DNA from: Actinacidiphila glaucinigra
GTDB lineage: Bacteria; Actinomycetota; Actinomycetes; Streptomycetales; Streptomycetaceae
Length of the DNA stretch: 64,000 bases
Assembly: GCF_900188405.1 (NCBI RefSeq)
Contig: NZ_FZOF01000025.1
Location: 12,125 to 76,124, forward strand
Direction of reading: 5' to 3'
Positions 1-6,949 of this stretch are shown here, in pieces. The stretch's first letter is position 1. Each line of letters starts with the position of its first letter. The translations under genes and the position numbers were made by a program. The notes under the pieces are model-generated. The model did not search any database. It worked only from the letters and a program-made list of their open reading frames with translations, and was not told the DNA's origin.

Positions 1-68
1 CGATACTGGGATTGAACCAGTGACCTCTTCCGTGTCAGGGAAGCGCTCTCCCGCTGAGCTAATCGTCC
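1..68 (-). tRNA. tRNA-Val (anticodon GAC), 3' end cut by window
   Basis: Read on the minus strand, the acceptor 5' half GGACGAT starts at 68. It is followed by a D arm (GCTC...GAGC), an anticodon stem CTTCC/GGAAG enclosing loop CTGACAC (anticodon GAC, valine) and a T arm with TTCAATC. The acceptor 3' half ATCG runs off the left edge, so the last few bases are missing. It is the distal member of a Gly-Cys-Val tRNA cluster. Confidence 0.95.
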
Positions 69-72
69 TCAG

Positions 73-143
73 AGGTGGAGACGGGATTTGAACCCGTGTA
101 GACGGCTTTGCAGGCCGTTGCCTCGCCTCTCGGCCACTCCACC
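73..143 (-). tRNA. tRNA-Cys (anticodon GCA)
   Basis: The minus-strand cloverleaf has acceptor GGTGGAG paired with CTCCACC (74-80), discriminator T at 73, and anticodon loop CTGCAAA, giving GCA for cysteine. The length is 71 nt and CCA is not encoded. Only four bases separate it from the tRNA-Val gene, so the two are surely co-transcribed. Confidence 0.96.
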
Positions 144-170
144 AGCGCGGGGGCGGTGACCCCCACTTCG

Positions 171-243
171 AGCGGACGACGAGATTCGAACTCGCGACCC
201 TCACCTTGGCAAGGTGATGCTCTACCAACTGAGCCACGTCCGC
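171..243 (-). tRNA. tRNA-Gly (anticodon GCC)
   Basis: The minus-strand cloverleaf has acceptor GCGGACG (237-243) paired with CGTCCGC (172-178) and discriminator T at 171. Anticodon stem TCACC/GGTGA encloses TTGCCAA, giving anticodon GCC for glycine. The length is 73 nt. It is the first gene of the minus-strand tRNA cluster. Confidence 0.96.
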
Positions 244-315
244 AGTGTCTCCCCCGGAGCTCGCACCCGGGCGGGACCTTCGCCGGTGCGCTTCCGCGTC
301 CCGGCGACGAGTTGA

Positions 316-344
316 ACTCTAGCGGATTACGGCTCCGCCACCAA
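316..344 (-). promoter_or_regulatory. Probable promoter of the Gly-Cys-Val tRNA cluster
   Basis: On the minus strand TTGGTG (344-339) and TAGAGT (321-316) are separated by exactly 17 bases, a good match to a housekeeping -35/-10 pair. The predicted start is about 65 bases ahead of tRNA-Gly. Inferred from sequence only. Confidence 0.6.
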
Positions 345-445
345 AACGCGTTTCCGCAGCGTGCCGGGTCGGTGACCAGCGCATCTCGCCCGTCGCCGCC
401 GACTTAGACTCGCACTCGCCCCTCCGGACCGACCTGGGAAGCCCC

Positions 446-1513
446 GTGCCCGACCTCGAGCCCCTCGCCAGATTCGGCGGCCTCGTCGCCTCCGACCTGC
501 GGGATGTCACCACCGACCCCGCCGCGCTGGACTCCTCCGGCTTCTGGGCGGTGGTCGCCGGTTTCGAGGGCGGAACGGTCTGCGCGCGCTTCGGGACGGT
601 GCGGCCGGAACCCGCCACCGCGGCTCCCCGCCGGCTCTGGAAGGGTCCCGCCCGCGGCGACTGGACGTCCTCGCTGGACCGCGCCGGGTACACCGCCGGA
701 GTGCGCCGCGTCCGCGAGTACATCGCGGCGGGCGAGGTCTACCAGGCCAACCTCTGCCGGGTGCTCACCGCGCCGCTGCCCGACCCGGACGCCGACATCG
801 ACGCCCTCGCGGCCGTCCTCGCCCGCGGCAACCCCGCCCCGCACGCCGGGACGGTCCGGCTGCCCGGGCACGGCATAGAGGTGGCCAGCGCATCCCCCGA
901 ACTCTTCCTGCGCCGCCGCGGCGACATCGTCGAGTCCGGGCCTATCAAGGGCACCGGCCGCACCGAGGCCGACCTGCTGCCCAAGGACCACGCCGAGAAC
1001 GTCATGATCGTCGACCTGGTCCGCAACGACCTCGGCCAGGTCTGCGCCACCGGCACGGTCTCCGTCCCCGACCTCTGCGTCGTGGAGAAGCACCCCGGCC
1101 TGGTCCACCTCGTCTCCACCGTGCGCGGCGAACTGCGCGAGGGCGCCGGCTGGGCCGAGCTGATGGACGCCGCGTTCCCGCCGGGCTCCGTCACCGGCGC
1201 GCCCAAGTCCAGCGCGCTGCGCATCATCGCCGAACTGGAGACCGTTCCCCGCGGCCCCTACTGCGGCGGCATCGGCTGGGTCGACGCCGACCGCGGCACC
1301 GGCGAGCTGGCCGTGGGCATCCGCACCTTCTGGATCGACCGCATCGCCCCCGGCGGCCCCGTGCTGCGCTTCGGCACCGGAGCCGGGATCACCTGGGGCT
1401 CCGATCCCGATCGGGAGTGGGACGAGACGGAACTGAAGGCCTCCCGGCTGCTGGCGGTAGCGTCGGGTACGTACGACTCGAACGAAGGCGAACGGAACCA
1501 TGGGGCAGAGTGA
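446..1513 (+). CDS. pabB: Chorismate-binding protein, aminodeoxychorismate synthase component I type
   Basis: This protein of 355 aa belongs to the anthranilate synthase I/PabB/isochorismate synthase superfamily. The key motif is PIKGT at residues 166-170. The lysine (K168) is the PabB-type active-site lysine, whereas TrpE proteins carry alanine there, so the expected reaction is amination of chorismate to 4-amino-4-deoxychorismate for folate. Other family motifs are GSVTGAPK (247-254) and CGGIG (273-277). It is shorter than full-length PabB because most of the N-terminal domain is missing, as in many actinobacterial homologues. The start is GTG. The end overlaps the pabC-like gene by 14 bases, which supports a p-aminobenzoate role. 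No glutamine amidotransferase subunit lies alongside. Confidence 0.82.
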   Translation: MPDLEPLARFGGLVASDLRDVTTDPAALDSSGFWAVVAGFEGGTVCARFGTVRPEPATAAPRRLWKGPARGDWTSSLDRAGYTAGVRRVREYIAAGEVYQANLCRVLTAPLPDPDADIDALAAVLARGNPAPHAGTVRLPGHGIEVASASPELFLRRRGDIVESGPIKGTGRTEADLLPKDHAENVMIVDLVRNDLGQVCATGTVSVPDLCVVEKHPGLVHLVSTVRGELREGAGWAELMDAAFPPGSVTGAPKSSALRIIAELETVPRGPYCGGIGWVDADRGTGELAVGIRTFWIDRIAPGGPVLRFGTGAGITWGSDPDREWDETELKASRLLAVASGTYDSNEGERNHGAE

Positions 1514-2363
1514 CACCGTGAGCACGACCACCGCGGGCGCGATCTGGGTCAACGGCGCGCTGCGCGAGACCGACGAGGCGTCCGTGTCCGTGATGGACCA
1601 CGGCCTGACCGTCGGGGACGGCGTCTTCGAGACGCTCAAGGCCACCGGCGGCACCGCGTTCGCGATGGACCGCCATCTGCGCCGGCTGGCCCGCTCCGCG
1701 CGCGGCCTCGGCCTGCCCGAGCCCGACCGGGACGAGGTGCGCCACGCCTGCGAGGCCGTCCTCGCCGCCAACCCGGTGGCCCACGGCCGGCTCCGCGTCA
1801 CCTACACCGGCGGCACCTCGCCGCTCGGCTCCGAGCGCGGCACCACCGGCCCCACCCTGGTCGTCGCCCTCGGCGCCGCGACCGTCCGCCCCGACACGAC
1901 GGCCGTCGTCACCGTCCCCTGGACCCGCAACGAGAAGGGCGCCCTCGCGGGGCTCAAGACCACCTCGTACGGGGAGAACGTCGTGGCGCTGGCCCGCGCC
2001 CACCAGCACGGCGCCTCCGAGGCGCTGTTCGCCAACACGCAGGGGCGCCTGTGCGAGGGCACCGGCTCCAACGTCTTCGTCGTCATCGGGGGCAAGCTGC
2101 TCACCCCGCCGCTCGCCTCGGGCTGCCTCGCCGGGATCACCCGGGAACTCGTCATCGACTGGGCGGGCGCCGAGGAGGCCGACCTGCCGTTCGAGGCGCT
2201 GGGTGAGGCGGAGGAGATCTTCGTGACCTCCTCGCTCCGCGACGTCCAGGGCGTCCACCGGGTCGACGACCGCGAACTGGCCACCGGGACCCGACCGGGC
2301 CCGGTCACGGCCAAGGCCATGCGGGTCTTCGCGGAGCGGTCGGCGGAGCACCCGAACCCCTGA
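1500..2363 (+). CDS. pabC: Aminotransferase class IV, aminodeoxychorismate lyase-like
   Basis: This 287-aa fold-type IV PLP enzyme would eliminate pyruvate from aminodeoxychorismate to give p-aminobenzoate. The PLP-binding lysine lies in LKTTSY (K153). The motif CEGTGSN around residues 185-191 is the usual phosphate-binding and substrate region of this family, which also contains branched-chain and D-amino-acid aminotransferases. The ATG at 1500 overlaps the upstream gene. A GTG at 1518 is an alternative start that would shorten the protein by 6 residues. Pairing with the PIKGT-bearing chorismate enzyme is the main reason for preferring the PabC role. Confidence 0.82.
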   Translation: MGQSDTVSTTTAGAIWVNGALRETDEASVSVMDHGLTVGDGVFETLKATGGTAFAMDRHLRRLARSARGLGLPEPDRDEVRHACEAVLAANPVAHGRLRVTYTGGTSPLGSERGTTGPTLVVALGAATVRPDTTAVVTVPWTRNEKGALAGLKTTSYGENVVALARAHQHGASEALFANTQGRLCEGTGSNVFVVIGGKLLTPPLASGCLAGITRELVIDWAGAEEADLPFEALGEAEEIFVTSSLRDVQGVHRVDDRELATGTRPGPVTAKAMRVFAERSAEHPNP

Positions 2364-2427
2364 GCCGTTGCCTCCGGGGCGGCGGAACCCGTGACGTGAC
2401 CGCGGCGACCCGGTAGAACTCCACACC

Positions 2428-3273
2428 ATGACCACCACCCTGCGCCCGGCCGAGCCCGAGCAGCGCCGGCGCGGCGGAGCACGCGCCCGCCGCTTCCACG
2501 TCTGCGTCAACGGGCGCCCGGTGGGGGAGACCACCCTGTCCACCGACGCCCGGTTCGGACCCGAGGCCGGGCGCATCGTCGCGCTGCGGATCGACCACGA
2601 CCAGCAGCGCCGCGGCCGCGGCACCGTCGCGGCCCTCGCCGCGGAGGAGGTCCTGCGGGGATGGGGCTGCCGCCGCATCGAGGTCTCGGTGCGGGCGCAG
2701 GACACGGCCGCGCTCCGGCTCGCGGGTGTGCTGGGGTACGCCGTCCGCAACCGGAGCATGCTCAAGGCGCTGTCCGACGTGCCGCCGGCGCTGCCGGAGG
2801 GCAGCGTCGTACGGCCCATGACCGAGGCGGAGTACCCGGGGTGGGCGGCCCGCAGGCGGGACGAGTACGTACGGTCCTGGACGGAGCGCGGCGTGCCCGA
2901 GGAGCAGGCCCTCGCCAAGGCCGAGGCGGACGACCGGGCCGCCCTCCCCGAGGGGCTCGCGACGCCGGGCGCGCTGCTGAGGGTGCTGGAGGCCGGCGGG
3001 GCCAGGGGCACGGCGGGGGAGGCCGTGGGGGACCTGTGGGTCGGGCGCAGGGACGAGGACACGGGGTTCGTCTTCGACGTCCGGGTCGCCGAGGAGCACC
3101 GTGGGCGGGGCCACGGGCGCACGCTCATGCTGGCCGCGGAGCGGGAGTGCCTGGCGGCCGGGCTGGAATGGCTGGGGCTGAACGTCTTCGCCGGGAACGA
3201 GGCGGCGGAGGGGCTCTACGCGGCGCTGGGGTACGAGGTGACGGAAGTGCATCTGGCGAAGCCGCTCGTGTGA
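2428..3273 (+). CDS. GNAT family N-acetyltransferase with two GNAT modules
   Basis: The protein (281 aa) carries two acetyl-CoA-binding signatures. The first is QQRRGRGT near residues 53-60, followed by a GYAVRNR motif B-like end. The second is EHRGRGHGRT near 213-222, followed by NEAAEGLYAALGYE, which is a classic motif B. This indicates a tandem-GNAT arrangement, as in mycothiol synthase-type and antibiotic acetyltransferase proteins. The substrate cannot be deduced. It is 64 bases downstream of pabC and is followed by a repeat with a strong hairpin, so it probably ends the transcript. Confidence 0.85.
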   Translation: MTTTLRPAEPEQRRRGGARARRFHVCVNGRPVGETTLSTDARFGPEAGRIVALRIDHDQQRRGRGTVAALAAEEVLRGWGCRRIEVSVRAQDTAALRLAGVLGYAVRNRSMLKALSDVPPALPEGSVVRPMTEAEYPGWAARRRDEYVRSWTERGVPEEQALAKAEADDRAALPEGLATPGALLRVLEAGGARGTAGEAVGDLWVGRRDEDTGFVFDVRVAEEHRGRGHGRTLMLAAERECLAAGLEWLGLNVFAGNEAAEGLYAALGYEVTEVHLAKPLV

Positions 3274-3286
3274 GTGCCCGGCGCTG

Positions 3287-3370
3287 TGGTCGCGGCCCGT
3301 TGTCGTGTGCGGGTGTGTTGCGCCTGCGGCGGGACTCCCCCCGGCCCTCGCCGGGGGGGGATCCCCGAGG
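3287..3370. repeat. Solitary partial copy of an intergenic hairpin repeat
   Basis: The string GTGTGCGGGT...GTTGCGCCTGCGGCGGG (about 3306-3333) is also found at 10692-10720 and, inverted, near 12000-12020. It is followed by a C-run/G-run hairpin. It lies between two convergent genes and seems to be a shorter member of the family that brackets the HAD gene further on. Confidence 0.55.
3337..3358. terminator. Hairpin between convergent genes
   Basis: CCCCCCGGC (3337-3345) and GCCGGGGGG (3350-3358) form a 9-bp perfect stem with a 4-base loop. The hairpin lies between the GNAT gene and the convergent DsbA-like gene and could stop transcription from both sides. No U-tract is present, which is normal for Streptomyces. 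Confidence 0.5.
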
Positions 3371-3397
3371 CACCGCGCAGACGCGACGCCGAACCGG

Positions 3398-3904
3398 TCA
3401 GCGGCCCAGGGCCGCGTCCGCGAGGGACTCGATGCGGGCGCGGAGGCCCTCCTGGGACGTGCCGCCGTCGAGGCGCTCGCCCGAGATGACGTAGGTGGGG
3501 GTGCCGGTGACGCCGATGGCCTTGCCCTCGGCGTGGTCGGCGTCGACGACGAGCAGGTGCCGCCCGTCGACGAGCGCCGTGTCGACCTCCTCCGCGTCGA
3601 GCCCCAGGCCGGCCGCGATCTCGACCAGCAGCGCCTCGCCGCGCTCGCCCAGTTCCTCCGTGCGGGCGAGGACCGCCTCCGCGTACTCCCAGCCGCGTCC
3701 CTGGGCGAAGGCCTCCTCCGCGGCCTGGGCGGCGGCGTAGGAGTGCTTGTGCTTCTCCAGGGGGAAGTGCCGCAACTGGACCTCCAGGGCGTCGCCGTAG
3801 CGCTCGCGCAGGGAGTGCAGGTCGGTCAGGGCGGCGGCGCAGTCGGGACACTGGAGTTCGCACCAGTACTCGAGGACGACGGTGCGGGGAGTCGCTTCGT
3901 TCAT
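3398..3904 (-). CDS. DsbA family (thioredoxin-fold) protein, cytosolic
   Basis: The 168-aa protein has a thioredoxin fold: a CPDC active site at about residues 19-22 after a short beta strand, a helical insert, and a cis-proline loop TGTPTYVI. There is no signal peptide or membrane segment, so it should act in the cytoplasm, like FrnE-type DsbA relatives, rather than in secreted-protein folding. Length and layout fit the single-domain DsbA family. The gene is alone on this strand and converges on the GNAT gene. The redox partner is unknown. Confidence 0.85.
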   Translation of the reverse strand: MNEATPRTVVLEYWCELQCPDCAAALTDLHSLRERYGDALEVQLRHFPLEKHKHSYAAAQAAEEAFAQGRGWEYAEAVLARTEELGERGEALLVEIAAGLGLDAEEVDTALVDGRHLLVVDADHAEGKAIGVTGTPTYVISGERLDGGTSQEGLRARIESLADAALGR

Positions 3905-4030
3905 GGGGCCAGTCTCCCACCGGGGGAGGAGCCGCCCCGGAGATCACCCTGAGGTTGCCGCCGGGCCGTGGCCCGGGGGCGGGCGGCGGGTGCACGATGG
4001 AGCGAGCAGACCACTTCGGAGGAGTTCCGC

Positions 4031-4477
4031 ATGCTGACCTCGACCGTGTGTGTCGCGCTGTCCGCGGCGGGCCTGGCGATCGCCCTGCTCACCGCCTACC
4101 GGCGCAGGTTCCGCAGAGCGACGATGATCGCGGCGGCGGCACTGCTGCCCGTCGGCCTGTACATGACGGGCCTGGTCTCGCTGGCCGGGACCGTCGTCCG
4201 GGCCGTCGCCGACTGGGCGGTCGACCTGGTGTTCAAGCCGTCGGTGTGGGCGGGCTTCGCCGTGCTCGCCCTGTCCGTCGTGCTCTACGTCCTCGCGCGG
4301 GTCGCCGGGCGCCGCAAGGCCGTCCCGGAGGCGAAGCCGGGCCGGGCGGTCGCGCCGGGCGCGGGGGCGCCGGCCCTGGCGCAGGGGAAGAAACCAGTCC
4401 CGAAGGCGGCGAAGACCGATCCCGACCTGGCCGAATTCGGTGAGATCGAGGAGATCCTCAAGCGCAGGGGGATCTGA
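4031..4477 (+). CDS. Small membrane protein of unknown function
   Basis: This protein has 148 aa with three predicted hydrophobic helices (about 5-22, 32-52 and 76-96). A basic, Ala/Pro/Lys-rich linker follows, then a short conserved-looking acidic C-terminus with EIEEILKRRGI. I chose the ATG at 4031 because GGAGGAG lies just ahead of it; an in-frame ATG at 3968 would add 21 residues without a ribosome site. Some streptomycete relatives are labelled cellulose synthase, but nothing here resembles a glycosyltransferase. Confidence 0.8.
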   Translation: MLTSTVCVALSAAGLAIALLTAYRRRFRRATMIAAAALLPVGLYMTGLVSLAGTVVRAVADWAVDLVFKPSVWAGFAVLALSVVLYVLARVAGRRKAVPEAKPGRAVAPGAGAPALAQGKKPVPKAAKTDPDLAEFGEIEEILKRRGI

Positions 4478-4620
4478 GCGGCGTGTTGGTGGCAGGGGGT
4501 GGCGGGGTTAGGTCATCATCGCCGTGGCGGACTTCAACTACCGCCCCCTGAGCGGGATTTGGCGTGCCCGGGGGCGTACGGTTGTGCGGGTTCGCGTCCC
4601 TCCGAGCACACCGTAAGGCC

Positions 4621-4755
4621 ATGCAAGCCGAAGCAGACGACGACGAGCCACGCGGTTGCCTCTTCGCGCTCTCCCAGCCGCCGCTGATGCTGTTCCTGAC
4701 CGTGATCGGCGGATTGCTCGCCCTGGGCGGGCTCTACGACCTCTGGCCGTTCTGA
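4621..4755 (+). CDS. Tiny single-span membrane protein
   Basis: The 44-aa protein consists of an acidic N-terminus (QAEADDDEP), one hydrophobic helix of about 22 residues with GGLLALGG, and the ending YDLWPF. The ATG is at 4621. The last 22 bases overlap the convergent CGNR gene tail to tail. Small proteins of this shape are common in streptomycetes; the function is unknown. The reading frame is supported by the clean amphipathic-to-hydrophobic layout and not by any known domain. Confidence 0.6.
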   Translation: MQAEADDDEPRGCLFALSQPPLMLFLTVIGGLLALGGLYDLWPF

Positions 4756-5318
4756 GCCGGCACGGCGACGGCCTCGCGGCGGCGCGCCCGGTACGCGGCG
4801 ACGTGGAGGCGGTTGCCGCAGGTGCGGCTGTCGCAGTAGCGGCGCGAGCGGTTCCGTGACAGGTCGACGAAGGCGCGCCGGCAGTCCGGGGCGTCGCAGC
4901 GGCGCAGCCGCTCCCGCTCCCCGGCGACGAGGAGGAACGCCAGGGCCATCCCGCAGTCGGCCGCCAGATGGTCGGCGAGGGAGGCGCCCGGGGCGAAGTA
5001 GTGGACGTGCCAGTCGTAGCCGTCGTGATCGGTCAGCCGGGGCGTGGTGCCGGCCTCGGCGACGAGGGAGTTGATCAGCGCCGCGGCCTCGGGCGTGTCG
5101 GGCGCCGCGAAGGCCTTCGTGAAGAGCTGCCGGACGGCACGTACGGCGACGAGGTCGTCCTCGTCGAGCGAACCGATGTCACTGACCTGGTTGCGCTCCA
5201 CGAAGGCGCGCAGCGCCGCGAGATCGGCCAGACCCTCGCGGCCGTCACTCTCCGGTGTGGTGTTGATGAGATCCACCACGCAGTCGAGTGCGCACCTGGT
5301 GTCATGGTTGATCAGCAC
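4734..5318 (-). CDS. CGNR zinc finger / ABATE domain protein, putative stress regulator
   Basis: The 194-aa protein has an N-terminal ABATE (RsfA-like) domain over roughly residues 1-130. A C-terminal treble-clef zinc finger follows, with cysteines in RCDAPDC and YCDSRTCGNR, the latter holding the CGNR signature that names the family. Such proteins are predicted DNA-binding or stress-response regulators in actinobacteria. The opening MLINHD and the DLINTTPE segment are typical of the family. It lies tandem with ssgB on the same strand, with about 155 bases between the genes. Confidence 0.85.
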   Translation of the reverse strand: MLINHDTRCALDCVVDLINTTPESDGREGLADLAALRAFVERNQVSDIGSLDEDDLVAVRAVRQLFTKAFAAPDTPEAAALINSLVAEAGTTPRLTDHDGYDWHVHYFAPGASLADHLAADCGMALAFLLVAGERERLRRCDAPDCRRAFVDLSRNRSRRYCDSRTCGNRLHVAAYRARRREAVAVPAQNGQRS

Positions 5319-5474
5319 GGAATCGCTCTCTCCCTGGCCTGGTGGGTCGGGCGTTCCGGTGACTGTAGCGCGAGAGCCGTCGTCGTGGAGCGCGCTGCTC
5401 CCCGACGACGGCTCCGGCAGGTCGGGTCCGCGCCGTACCCCCGAGATGCGTACGGCGACGGACGGTCGGTGGAC

Positions 5475-5888
5475 TCAGCTCTCGGCGAGAATGTGCGAGA
5501 GCTCGGTGTCCAGGTCGAAATGACGGTGTTCGGTGCCGGGGGGCACCGCGGCGTCGGTCCGCTTGAGGAACGACTCCAGGGCCCGCGCAGGGGCCTCGAG
5601 CAGCGCCTCCCCCTCCGGAGAGCTGAGGGCGATGCACACGACGCCCTGGCCGTGACTGCGGGACGGCCAGACCCGGACGTCGCCGGTGCCGGTGGGCCGG
5701 TGCAGACCTTCGGCGAGCAGGTCGCGGGCGAACACCCATTCGACTGTCTCCTCGGCACCGGTGTGGAAGGTGGCGTGCACGGCGTAGGGATCGGCCGTGT
5801 CGTACCGCAAGCCCGCGGGTACGGGCAGTGACGATTCGCTCGACACAACGAGGCGCAGGTGCAGCTCGCAGCTGACCGTGGTGTTCAT
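5475..5888 (-). CDS. ssgB: Sporulation-specific cell division protein SsgB
   Basis: The protein is 137 aa, the length of S. coelicolor SsgB. It opens MNTTVSCELHLRLV and carries the family segments VEWVFARDLLAEG and VRVWPSR. SsgB is the archetype of the SsgA-like proteins restricted to morphologically complex actinomycetes; together with SsgA it positions FtsZ for sporulation septation in aerial hyphae. An ATG at 5888 gives the conserved N-terminus; longer in-frame extensions run into non-conserved sequence. The approximately 190-base upstream region, shared with a divergent gene, holds an inverted repeat at 5970-5988. In S. coelicolor ssgB is reported to depend on a stress sigma factor of the SigB/SigH class; a GTTTAC element occurs here, but its -10 is weak. 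Confidence 0.95.
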   Translation of the reverse strand: MNTTVSCELHLRLVVSSESSLPVPAGLRYDTADPYAVHATFHTGAEETVEWVFARDLLAEGLHRPTGTGDVRVWPSRSHGQGVVCIALSSPEGEALLEAPARALESFLKRTDAAVPPGTEHRHFDLDTELSHILAES

Positions 5889-5969
5889 AAGCGCCAGGGC
5901 CTTTCGCTCAGTGTGCGCTCGGGGATTCGCACGTCGGCGAAATCGACATGCCACCTGCGGGGACGTTGT

Positions 5970-5988
5970 AAACCCCTCTGACGGGTTT
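5970..5988. promoter_or_regulatory. Inverted repeat in the ssgB / PGPGW divergent region
   Basis: AAACCC (5970-5975) and GGGTTT (5983-5988) form a 6-bp inverted repeat with a 7-base spacer, about 85 bases ahead of ssgB and 90 bases ahead of the divergent gene. It is AT-richer than its surroundings and could be an operator. This is inference. Confidence 0.3.
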
Positions 5989-6078
5989 GTGAGGGTTCCG
6001 GTACCTCGTCCGGCCGAGTTCTTTTCCTCCCCGGCGAGCCATTCCGGTGACGAAGCGGCGTCGGGTAAGTTTGGCTGT

Positions 6079-6564
6079 ATGACTGCGGAGAGTGACGAGC
6101 GGGAGGTGGCTGTGGCCATGGATCCCGCGACCCCCGACGACGGGGGCGACGAGGGCGGCGAGGACGGCGAGCCCGAGGGCTCCGAGCGCCCGCTGGGGTC
6201 GAGGGCGCCGGGGTTCATCCGGCGCTCCCGCGCGCTGCACGTGAGCTGGCAGGTCGGGGTCTTCCTGGTGGGTCTGGCGATCGTCGGGACGGGCGTGGTC
6301 CTGCTCCCGCTGCCGGGGCCCGGCTGGGTGGTGATCTTCGCCGGCATGGCGGTCTGGGCGACCGAGTTCGTCTGGGCCCAGCTGGTGCTGCGCTGGACGA
6401 AGCGGAAGGTGACCGAGGCGGCACAGAAGGCACTCGACCCGAAGGTGCGGCGGCGGAACCTGACGCTGACCGTCATCGGGCTGGTGATCATCGGCGCGCT
6501 GCTCGGCTACTACGTGTGGCGGTTCGGCTTCGTGATGCCGTGGAAGGCCGACCTGCACTCGTGA
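6079..6564 (+). CDS. PGPGW (TIGR02611) family membrane protein
   Basis: This protein has 161 aa. A hydrophilic acidic stretch of about 45 residues precedes two adjacent hydrophobic helices that contain the signature PLPGPGWVVIF, the mark of the PGPGW transmembrane family. A third helix lies near the C-terminus (TVIGLVIIGALLGYYVW). Its role is unknown. It is divergent from ssgB and ends about 90 bases before a tRNA gene. The ATG at 6079 gives the standard length; nearby GTG and ATG codons are alternatives. Confidence 0.88.
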   Translation: MTAESDEREVAVAMDPATPDDGGDEGGEDGEPEGSERPLGSRAPGFIRRSRALHVSWQVGVFLVGLAIVGTGVVLLPLPGPGWVVIFAGMAVWATEFVWAQLVLRWTKRKVTEAAQKALDPKVRRRNLTLTVIGLVIIGALLGYYVWRFGFVMPWKADLHS

Positions 6565-6653
6565 TGCCGGGGAAGGGCCGACCGTCACCGGGGGTGCGCC
6601 GTCCGCGATGGTCGGGGCACCCGCTGACATGCGGTAATGTTGTGTCCGCACCG

Positions 6654-6725
6654 GGGCGATTAGCTCAGCGGGAGAGCACTTCGTTCACACCGAAGGGGTC
6701 ACTGGTTCGATCCCAGTATCGCCCA
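6654..6725 (+). tRNA. tRNA-Val (anticodon CAC), copy 1
   Basis: The acceptor GGGCGAT (6654-6660) pairs with ATCGCCC (6718-6724), with discriminator A. Anticodon stem CTTCG/CGAAG encloses TTCACAC, giving anticodon CAC. The 72-nt gene lacks an encoded CCA. It is identical over its whole length to the tRNA at 15003-15074. Confidence 0.97.
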
Positions 6726-6732
6726 CCCGGAC

Positions 6733-6770
6733 CGAGGGCCCGGAAGCCGAGAGCGGCTTCCGGGCCCTCG
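6733..6770 (+). terminator. Terminator hairpin after tRNA-Val
   Basis: A perfect 17-bp inverted repeat (6733-6749 with 6754-6770) with a 4-base loop AGAG begins 8 bases past the tRNA. It is followed by TCGTGTG and no long U-run. Confidence 0.85.
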
Positions 6771-6809
6771 TCGTGTGCCCGGTGGTCCCGATGTTTCAGG
6801 TGGGCGCGA

Positions 6810-6822
6810 GGAAGCGCTTTCC
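6810..6822. promoter_or_regulatory. Secondary LacI-type operator
   Basis: The AAGCGCTT core (6812-6819) sits within GGAAGCGCTTTCC, an imperfect palindrome with a central CG step, as in LacI/GalR-family operators. Its centre is 68 bases upstream of the perfect palindrome at 6877-6890, an arrangement that could allow looping. Inference from sequence. Confidence 0.45.
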
Positions 6823-6842
6823 GTCATTCTCCGTCGTAAGCA

Positions 6843-6871
6843 TTGACGCCCTGTCAGGGTCTCCCTACGGT
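6843..6871 (+). promoter_or_regulatory. Promoter of the sugar ABC operon
   Basis: TTGACG (6843-6848) and TACGGT (6866-6871) are spaced by 17 bases, matching the streptomycete housekeeping promoter. Transcription would begin at about 6878, inside the palindromic operator, which is the expected layout for repression by blocking initiation. Confidence 0.65.
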
Positions 6872-6876
6872 TTCTC

Positions 6877-6890
6877 GGCAAGCGCTTGCC
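6877..6890. promoter_or_regulatory. LacI/GalR-family operator
   Basis: GGCAAGCGCTTGCC is a perfect 14-bp palindrome with central CG, the form bound by LacI-family repressors of sugar uptake in Streptomyces. It covers the predicted transcription start of the downstream importer operon. The repressor gene is not in the window. Confidence 0.75.
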
Positions 6891-6949
6891 TTAATCGTTT
6901 CAGGCCCTCCGCGGGGCGCGGGGTGGCGTCTGCCCGAAGGGGGCATGTC

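Noticed and set aside
1-243. Integrated element at the tRNA cluster
   Set aside because: No integrase or partial tRNA duplicate lies nearby; the neighbouring genes are ordinary.
5475-6491. Longer 338-aa version of SsgB
   Set aside because: The upstream part is antisense to the PGPGW gene and unrelated to the family; SsgB is 137 aa from the ATG at 5888.
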